Source: Micromonospora matsumotoense
GTDB taxonomy: Bacteria > Actinomycetota > Actinomycetes > Mycobacteriales > Micromonosporaceae
Length of the DNA stretch: 64,000 nucleotides
Reading direction: 5' to 3'
NCBI RefSeq assembly: GCF_900091525.1
Contig: NZ_FMCU01000001.1
Span: 496,001 to 560,000 of the forward strand
Under the pieces are notes generated by a model, which made no database searches, was not told where the DNA came from, and saw only the letters and a list, made by a program, of their open reading frames with translations. The position numbers and the translations under genes are program-made. Shown here in pieces: positions 58,823 to 64,000 of this stretch. The stretch's first letter is position 1; every line of letters begins with the position of its first letter.

Positions 58823-60247
58823 GTGTTTGCCAATCCCGAGGAACTCCTGCGATACCTCAAGAACGAGGACGTAAAGTTCGTCGACGTACGTTTTTGTGAC
58901 CTGCCCGGCGTGATGCAGCACTTCAATCTGCCGGTGGAGTCCTTCGACGACAGCGTCTTCACCGACGGTCTCGCGTTCGACGGTTCGTCGATCCGCGGTT
59001 TCCAGGCGATCCACGAGTCGGACATGCTCCTGCTCCCGGACGTCGCGACCGCCTTCATCGACCCGTTCCGCACCCAGAAGACCCTCGCGCTGAACTTCTT
59101 CATCCACGACCCGTTCACCCGGGAGGCCTACTCCCGGGACCCGCGTAACGTGGCCAAGAAGGCCGAGGCCTACCTCGCCGCCAGCGGCATCGCCGACACC
59201 GCGTACTTCGGTGCCGAGGCCGAGTTCTACATCTTCGACTCGATCCGCCACGAGACCTCCGCGCACCAGTCGTTCTACTACATCGACTCGGTCGAGGGCG
59301 CGTGGAACACCGGGCGCGAGGAGGTCGGCGGCAACCGCGGCTACAAGACCGCGTACAAGGGCGGCTACTTCCCGGTGCCGCCGGTGGACCACTACGCCGA
59401 CCTGCGCGACTCGATCGTGCGTCGCCTGGTCGACGGCGGTTTCAGCGTGGAGCGCTCGCACCACGAGGTCGGCACCGCCGGCCAGTCGGAGATCAACTAC
59501 CGGTTCTCCACCCTGCTGCACGCCGGTGACCAGCTCCAGCTCTTCAAGTACATCGTGAAGAACGAGGCCTGGGCCAACGGCAAGACGGCCACCTTCATGC
59601 CGAAGCCGCTCTTCGGCGACAACGGCTCCGGTATGCACACCCACCAGAGCCTCTGGCTCAACGGCGAGCCGCTGTTCTACGACGAGACCGGCTACGCCGG
59701 CCTGTCGGACATGGCCCGCTGGTACATCGGTGGCCTGCTGCACCACGCCCCGTCGCTGCTGGCGTTCACCAACCCGACGGTCAACTCGTACCGTCGGCTG
59801 GTGCCCGGCTACGAGGCCCCGGTCAACCTGGTCTACTCGCAGCGCAACCGGTCCGCCTGCACCCGCATCCCGGTCACCGGCAGCAACGCCAAGGCCAAGC
59901 GGGTCGAGTTCCGGGTGCCGGACCCGTCCAGCAACCCGTACCTCGCCTTCTCGGCGATGATGATGGCCGGCCTGGACGGCATCAAGAGCAAGATGGAGCC
60001 GCCGGCCCCGATCGACAAGGACCTCTACGACCTCCCGCCGGAGGAGTGGGGCGACGTCAAGCAGGTGCCGGGCTCGCTGCCCGAGGTGCTCGACGCCCTG
60101 GAGGCCGACCACGACTACCTGCTCGACGGTGGCGTCTTCACGCCCGACCTGATCTCCACCTGGGTCGGCTGGAAGCGGGCCAACGAGGTCGACCCGGTGC
60201 GTCTGCGCCCGACCCCGCACGAGTTCGCGATGTACTTCGACTGCTGA
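58823..60247 (+). CDS. glnA: Glutamine synthetase type I (GlnA1)
   Basis: 474 residues. Converts glutamate and ammonium to glutamine with ATP. Family motifs are intact: [13 protein letters not shown] (N-terminal latch), EAEFYIFD and its glutamate, [17 protein letters not shown] (ammonium/glutamate site), and [14 protein letters not shown]. The adenylylation tyrosine lies in [13 protein letters not shown] context, here [12 protein letters not shown], so the enzyme is likely under GlnE control. The GTG start has AGGAGG five bases upstream. The GlnR box indicates transcription control by nitrogen status. Confidence 0.97.
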   Translation: MFANPEELLRYLKNEDVKFVDVRFCDLPGVMQHFNLPVESFDDSVFTDGLAFDGSSIRGFQAIHESDMLLLPDVATAFIDPFRTQKTLALNFFIHDPFTREAYSRDPRNVAKKAEAYLAASGIADTAYFGAEAEFYIFDSIRHETSAHQSFYYIDSVEGAWNTGREEVGGNRGYKTAYKGGYFPVPPVDHYADLRDSIVRRLVDGGFSVERSHHEVGTAGQSEINYRFSTLLHAGDQLQLFKYIVKNEAWANGKTATFMPKPLFGDNGSGMHTHQSLWLNGEPLFYDETGYAGLSDMARWYIGGLLHHAPSLLAFTNPTVNSYRRLVPGYEAPVNLVYSQRNRSACTRIPVTGSNAKAKRVEFRVPDPSSNPYLAFSAMMMAGLDGIKSKMEPPAPIDKDLYDLPPEEWGDVKQVPGSLPEVLDALEADHDYLLDGGVFTPDLISTWVGWKRANEVDPVRLRPTPHEFAMYFDC

Positions 60248-60262
60248 GGCTCCCCTCGACGG

Positions 60263-61762
60263 TCACGTTCCACCGGCCGGGCCGGCTCCGCTTCCGCGGG
60301 GCCGGCCCGTTCCGTTGCGCCGGCTCCGCGCCGCGCCCACCAGCACCGCCACCACCAGGGCGGTCATCAGGATCGCGCCGGGCGCCTTGCTGTACCGGGC
60401 GACCGTGGTGCCGTCCGGCAGGGTGAGGAAGGCCGCCACCGCCGCAGGCAGCACGAACCAGGTCGTCCGGGTCGCCGACACCGCGAGCAGCAGCAGCGGC
60501 CAGGTCACGTACCACGGGTGCAGGACCGGGGCGAGCAGCACCGTCGCGGCCAGCGCCGTGCCCGCCGCCAGCAGGGTGACCCGGGGCCGGGCCGCCGCCA
60601 GCCGGTGCACCCGCTGCCGGACGTCGTTGAGCCGGCGCAGCGCCGTCCACGCCCGCCACCAGAGCACCGCCAGCAGCACCGCCAGCACCAGCAGGCCCAC
60701 CGCCCGGGTCACCGGCACCGCGCCCGGGTGCCGTCCGGCCAGCCTGCCGACGTAGTCGACCACGAAACCGACCGCCGTCGGTGCCGACGTCCACTGCTCC
60801 GAGTCACCGCTGCGGGCCAGCCCGTTCAGCCAGCCCAACCCCAGCCCGGACAGCGCCGAGGCGGCCGCCAGGGTGACCAGGACCGTCCCGGCCAGCCGAC
60901 CGCCGTCGCGCAGCAGGGCCCGGAGGGTGTAGCGGCCGTGCACCGCCCCCAACGCCGCGAAGGGCAGCACCACCACCGCGGTCGCCTTCACCGCCACCGC
61001 CAACCCGAACAGCACCCCGGCCACGAGCAGCGCCCCCGTCCGCCCGGACGACCGCACCAGCACCAGCAGGCCCAGCAGGAGCAGGCCGAGCATCACCGCG
61101 TCGTTGTGCGCGCCGGCCACCAGGTGCACCCCGACCAGCGGGGAGGCCAACCCCAGCCAGGCAGCCCGGCGGGTGGGCACCCCGGCGGCGCGGGCCAGGC
61201 CGGGCAGGCAGAGCGCCGCCAGCAGCACCCCGGCCACGGCGTACAGCCGCAGCACGGCCAGGGTGCCGACCAGGGTGCCGCCGAGCACGGCGGCCAGCGC
61301 GGCCAGCAGCACGAAGACCGGGCCGTACGGGGCCGGGGTGTCCCGCCAGATCGAGGCCACCGAGTCGACCCACGGGCAGCCGGCCGCCGCCACCCCCACC
61401 CGGTACGGGTCGTGCCCGGCCGCGTACGACCAGCCCTGGCAGGCGTACGAGTAGACGTCCCGGCTGGCCAGCGGCGGGGTGACCAACAGCGGCAGCGCCC
61501 ACAGCCCGGCGGTGACGTACGCCCACCGGGTCGATGGCGCGCCGGCGCGCAGCGCCCACCAGGAACCCACCATCAGCGCCGTCCCGGCCAGCCAGCACAG
61601 GATCGCGGCGGGACCGTGCGGCGCGCGCCACGGGCCGGTCGGCGGCACCTCGGACAGCACCCCGCCCTGCCAGGCGGCCACGGCGAGCAGCACCGCGCCA
61701 ATCAACCCGACATAGCGCGCCGAACGGGCCCGCCCCTCGGTCGGCACGCCCGGTCCGGTCAC
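60263..61762 (-). CDS. MptB-like alpha-1,6-mannosyltransferase (GT-C), second of a tandem pair
   Basis: 499 residues, about 13 transmembrane helices. The first loop contains LVTPPLASRDVYSYACQGW and DTPAPYGPVFVLLA, where the acidic residue after SR is the GT-C signature position. SPLVGVHLVAGAHNDAVMLG and LAPVLHPWYVTWPLLLLAV are also conserved in MptA/MptB of corynebacteria and mycobacteria, which extend the alpha-1,6 mannan core of lipoglycans using polyprenyl-phosphomannose. The GTG has GAGGAG about nine bases upstream. It lies 37 bp after its paralogue and is convergent with glnA (15-bp gap). Confidence 0.9.
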   Translation of the reverse strand: MTGPGVPTEGRARSARYVGLIGAVLLAVAAWQGGVLSEVPPTGPWRAPHGPAAILCWLAGTALMVGSWWALRAGAPSTRWAYVTAGLWALPLLVTPPLASRDVYSYACQGWSYAAGHDPYRVGVAAAGCPWVDSVASIWRDTPAPYGPVFVLLAALAAVLGGTLVGTLAVLRLYAVAGVLLAALCLPGLARAAGVPTRRAAWLGLASPLVGVHLVAGAHNDAVMLGLLLLGLLVLVRSSGRTGALLVAGVLFGLAVAVKATAVVVLPFAALGAVHGRYTLRALLRDGGRLAGTVLVTLAAASALSGLGLGWLNGLARSGDSEQWTSAPTAVGFVVDYVGRLAGRHPGAVPVTRAVGLLVLAVLLAVLWWRAWTALRRLNDVRQRVHRLAAARPRVTLLAAGTALAATVLLAPVLHPWYVTWPLLLLAVSATRTTWFVLPAAVAAFLTLPDGTTVARYSKAPGAILMTALVVAVLVGAARSRRNGTGRPRGSGAGPAGGT

Positions 61763-61799
61763 CGGCCATCTCTCCTCAGTCGGCGGTCGAATCGGCGGT

Positions 61800-63242
61800 T
61801 CAGTCGGCGGTCGGGTCGACGGTGGTGGACCGCCGGCCCGCCCGCGCCGACCGTACCAACCAGACGGCCACCACGATCACCAACAGCGTCATCAGCGGGG
61901 CGCCGGGCATCTTGGTGAACCGGGGCAACCCGGTGCCGTCGGGCAGCACCAGGAACGACGAGATCAACGCCACCAGCGCGAACCACCGGCTCGTCCGGTG
62001 GGTCGTCGCGGCGAGCACCGCCATCGGCCACAGCCAGTACCAGGGGTGGAACATCGGCGCGAGGGCCACCGTCGCGGCCAGGGCCAGGCCGGCGTGCCAG
62101 AGCGGGTCGCGGGTGCGGGCCCGCCACCACAACCAGACCAGCAGCACCGCCAGCACCCCCATGCCGATCGCCCGGGTCACCGGCAGGGCGTCGATGTCCG
62201 CGCCGAACAACGCCGCGACATAGCCCGCGGTCTGCCCGACCGCGGTCGGCGGCGAGGTCCAGGCGATCGCCAGGCCACCCTGTTCCAGGCCGGCGATCCA
62301 CCCGAAGTCCAGGCCCGCCGCCAGGGTCGCGCCGGCCACCGCGAGCAGCGCGCCGCCGGCGACCGGCAGGCCGTCGCGCAGCAGCGCCCTGATCCGGTAC
62401 GGCCCGACCAGCGCGGCCAGCACCGCGAACGGCACCACCACCAGCGCGGTCACCTTCACCGCGCCGGCCAGGCCGACCAGCACCCCACCGGCCAGCAACG
62501 GCCAGCGCCGCCCGGGGTTGGCCGCCACCACGGCCAGGCCGGCGGCCAGCAGGCCGATCATCAGTGCGTCGTTGTGCGCCCCCGAGATCAGGTGTACGCC
62601 GACCAGCGGGGAGGCCAGCGCCAGCCAGAGCGCCCGCCCCACCGGCACCCCGCAGCGTCGGGCCAGCACCGGCAGGCAGGCGGCGGCCAACGCCACCCCG
62701 AGCACCGCGAGCAACCGGAACAGGGCGATGTTCACGGTCAGCGCGGTGTCGGTGTCGAGTGACCCGGTGGCCCGGACGATCGCCCCTGCGATCATCACGA
62801 AGAGCGGCCCGTAGGGCGCCGGAGTGTCCCGCCAGATGTAGGAGATGGTGTCGATCCAGGCGCAGGGCAGCGCCGACACCCCCTGCTCGTACGGGTTGAT
62901 CCCGGCCGCGTAGCTGGCGCCCTGGCAGGAGTACGCGTACACGTCCCGGCTGCCCAGCGGCGGCGCGAACAGCAACGGCAGCACCCAGAGCCCGGCGGTG
63001 ACCAGCGCCCACCGGGCCGACGGCACCCGGTCGCGCAGGGTCCACCACGCCCAGGCCAGCAGCCCGGTGCCGACCAGCCAGAGGGCCAGGATGAGCGGCC
63101 CGTGCCGGCTCTGCCAGATGCTGACCGGGGTGGGACGCAGTTCCCCACCCGGCAACGCGCCCCCGAGGTACGCGGCGATGGCGAGCAGCACCGAACCGGA
63201 CAGACCGAGCCAGCGGGACAGGTGGTGAGGCACGTCCGTCAT
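61800..63242 (-). CDS. MptB-like alpha-1,6-mannosyltransferase (GT-C), first of a tandem pair
   Basis: 480 residues, same topology as the downstream gene. Matching segments: APPLGSRDVYAYSCQGASYAAG, DTPAPYGPLFVMI, SPLVGVHLISGAHNDALMIG and LAPMFHPWYWLWPMAV. The two proteins look about half identical, so the pair arose by tandem duplication, with possibly different steps or chain positions in lipomannan synthesis. Start ATG at 63242; the longer frame upstream is antisense to the next gene. Divergent from the partial gene by 35 bp. Confidence 0.9.
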   Translation of the reverse strand: MTDVPHHLSRWLGLSGSVLLAIAAYLGGALPGGELRPTPVSIWQSRHGPLILALWLVGTGLLAWAWWTLRDRVPSARWALVTAGLWVLPLLFAPPLGSRDVYAYSCQGASYAAGINPYEQGVSALPCAWIDTISYIWRDTPAPYGPLFVMIAGAIVRATGSLDTDTALTVNIALFRLLAVLGVALAAACLPVLARRCGVPVGRALWLALASPLVGVHLISGAHNDALMIGLLAAGLAVVAANPGRRWPLLAGGVLVGLAGAVKVTALVVVPFAVLAALVGPYRIRALLRDGLPVAGGALLAVAGATLAAGLDFGWIAGLEQGGLAIAWTSPPTAVGQTAGYVAALFGADIDALPVTRAIGMGVLAVLLVWLWWRARTRDPLWHAGLALAATVALAPMFHPWYWLWPMAVLAATTHRTSRWFALVALISSFLVLPDGTGLPRFTKMPGAPLMTLLVIVVAVWLVRSARAGRRSTTVDPTAD

Positions 63243-63277
63243 GCTGCCAGTACCGTGGTCGCGGACCGGAGGTGGGC

Positions 63278-64000
63278 ATGCGGGGCAGCAGGGTGGTGGG
63301 GTCGGCCACCGGTTTCGCCGCCGCGCTCGCCGGGGTGTGGTTGGCGCTGCCCCGGCTGGGCTCGGACCTGTCCGCCCAGGTGGCACGGGCCGACTTCTTC
63401 GCCGCGCACGGTTTCGCCCTGGTCGACCTGCGCTGGTACGCCGGCATCCAGCCGCTCGGCTACAGCCTGGTCTCGCCGCCGCTGATGGCGACCCTCGGGG
63501 TACGTCCCACGGGGGCGCTGGCACTGGTCGTCTCGGCCGCCGCGTTCGCCGCCCTGCTGGTGCGTACCGGTGTGCCCAGGCCACTGCTCGGCAGCCTGGT
63601 CGGGGTGCTGACGATCACCGGCAACCTGGTCTCCGGCCGGGTCACCTACGCCCTCGGGGTGGCGTTCGGGCTGGCCGCCCTGCTCGCCCTGACCCTGCCG
63701 ACCGCCACCACCGGACCCGTTGCCGCCCGGACGGGCCGTGACGACACCGACGGCGAGCCGACCGCCGCCGTCGACCCTGCTGCCGCACCGACCGACCGGG
63801 GCGCAACCGCCACCCGACCGGCTGCCCCGGGTCGGGCGGGCGCTCCCCGGGACGGCCGGGACGGCCGGGACGGGCCGACCGGCGGGCGCTGGGTCAGGCC
63901 GGTCCTGGTGGTGGCCGGTGCGGTGCTGGCATCGGCGACCAGCCCGGTGGCGGGTCTGTTCGTCGGCCTGGTCGGGGTCTCGCTGCTGGTCACCCGCCGG
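63278..64000 (+). CDS. Multi-spanning membrane protein (partial, runs off the window)
   Basis: 241 codons, open at the right edge. Hydrophobic helices begin at residue 10 (GFAAALAGVWLALPRLG), with others at about 78-95, 100-115 and 125-150. A hydrophilic insertion rich in D, G, R and P follows (about 150-205), then further helices. The extracytoplasmic loop after helix 1 (DLSAQVARADFFAAHGFALVDLRWYAG) is long and resembles the first loop of GT-C/mannosyltransferase-like proteins, so a role with the neighbouring mannosyltransferases is possible. GGAGG lies five bases before the ATG. Confidence 0.7.
   Translation, partial: MRGSRVVGSATGFAAALAGVWLALPRLGSDLSAQVARADFFAAHGFALVDLRWYAGIQPLGYSLVSPPLMATLGVRPTGALALVVSAAAFAALLVRTGVPRPLLGSLVGVLTITGNLVSGRVTYALGVAFGLAALLALTLPTATTGPVAARTGRDDTDGEPTAAVDPAAAPTDRGATATRPAAPGRAGAPRDGRDGRDGPTGGRWVRPVLVVAGAVLASATSPVAGLFVGLVGVSLLVTRR

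Noticed and set aside
1..64000. tRNA or rRNA genes
   Set aside because: I looked through all larger gaps for a TTC-loop plus acceptor-stem pairing or rRNA-like conserved strings and found none; tRNAscan-SE would be decisive.

Overview
The window comes from a very GC-rich actinobacterium. The gene content fits Micromonosporaceae (Micromonospora or Salinispora-like), although I could run no database search. Evidence for this is the cta/qcr respiratory genes with a di-haem QcrC and a three-helix Rieske protein, the lipA-lipB-sucB-lpd lipoate block, a mycobacterial-type adenosine kinase, DUF5753/DUF397 regulators, a GlnR-type glnA promoter, F420-type oxidoreductases, and strong G/C in third codon positions throughout. 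Most of the window is ordinary core chromosome. I see no prophage, insertion sequence, CRISPR array, tRNA or rRNA.

Layout. 1-2.3 kb: a RelA/SpoT-like C-terminus, a Nudix hydrolase, a sugar nucleotidyltransferase and a membrane protein. 3.2-4.4 kb: an Lrp/AsnC-type ligand-binding protein and a secreted DUF4142 protein. 4.6-8.9 kb (minus): ctaE-qcrC-qcrA-qcrB, joined at 13.2-14.7 kb (minus) by ctaC-ctaF. Together these are the bc1-aa3 supercomplex without ctaD, with a ctaG-like assembly gene divergent at 9.0 kb. 10-12.8 kb: a pseudo-receiver protein, trpD, a zinc-ribbon protein and a frameshifted VOC gene. 14.8-16.5 kb: a cysteine desulfurase overlapping a TusA protein with an unusual repeat-built N-terminus. 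16.5-19.7 kb: an XRE-DUF5753/DUF397 pair, a small kinase, adenosine kinase and an IscA/ErpA protein. 19.9-24.7 kb: glycerate kinase and nadA (divergent, sharing palindromes), murA, DUF3043. 24.8-27.5 kb: a three-gene ABC exporter. 27.6-32.5 kb: one giant disordered protein ending in TPR and WG repeats. 32.5-42.1 kb: aldo/keto reductase, site-2 protease, cobU-cobT fusion, cobS, a DUF2314 protein, gcvT, pepA. 42.2-46 kb: lpd and sucB. 46-52.1 kb: hemerythrin, F420 oxidoreductase, epimerase, membrane protein, lipB, VOC. 52.7-58.5 kb: aspS2 with a T-box leader, lipA, an FAD amine-oxidase-like protein, DUF4191, RDD. 58.8-64 kb: glnA, two tandem MptB-like mannosyltransferases and a truncated membrane protein.

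How genes work together. lipB (octanoyl transfer) and lipA (sulfur insertion) lipoylate the two-lipoyl-domain SucB-type E2, which lpd reoxidises; gcvT belongs to the other lipoate-dependent complex. The desulfurase, TusA, IscA, NadA and LipA all belong to sulfur and Fe-S metabolism. CobUT and CobS are the nucleotide-loop end of cobalamin synthesis.

Regulation is the most interesting layer. (1) A T-box riboswitch with an Asp (GAC) specifier precedes an archaeal-type aspartyl-tRNA synthetase and appears to act by Shine-Dalgarno sequestration. (2) At least a dozen genes have a TANNNT hexamer 6-8 nt before the start codon, which implies leaderless mRNAs. (3) A four-element GlnR box precedes glnA. 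(4) Twin palindromes lie between glxK and nadA. (5) Two genes are preceded by short upstream ORFs beginning MSER that are ATGA-coupled to the main gene. (6) Two MITE-like hairpins with near-identical 22-bp arms follow gcvT.
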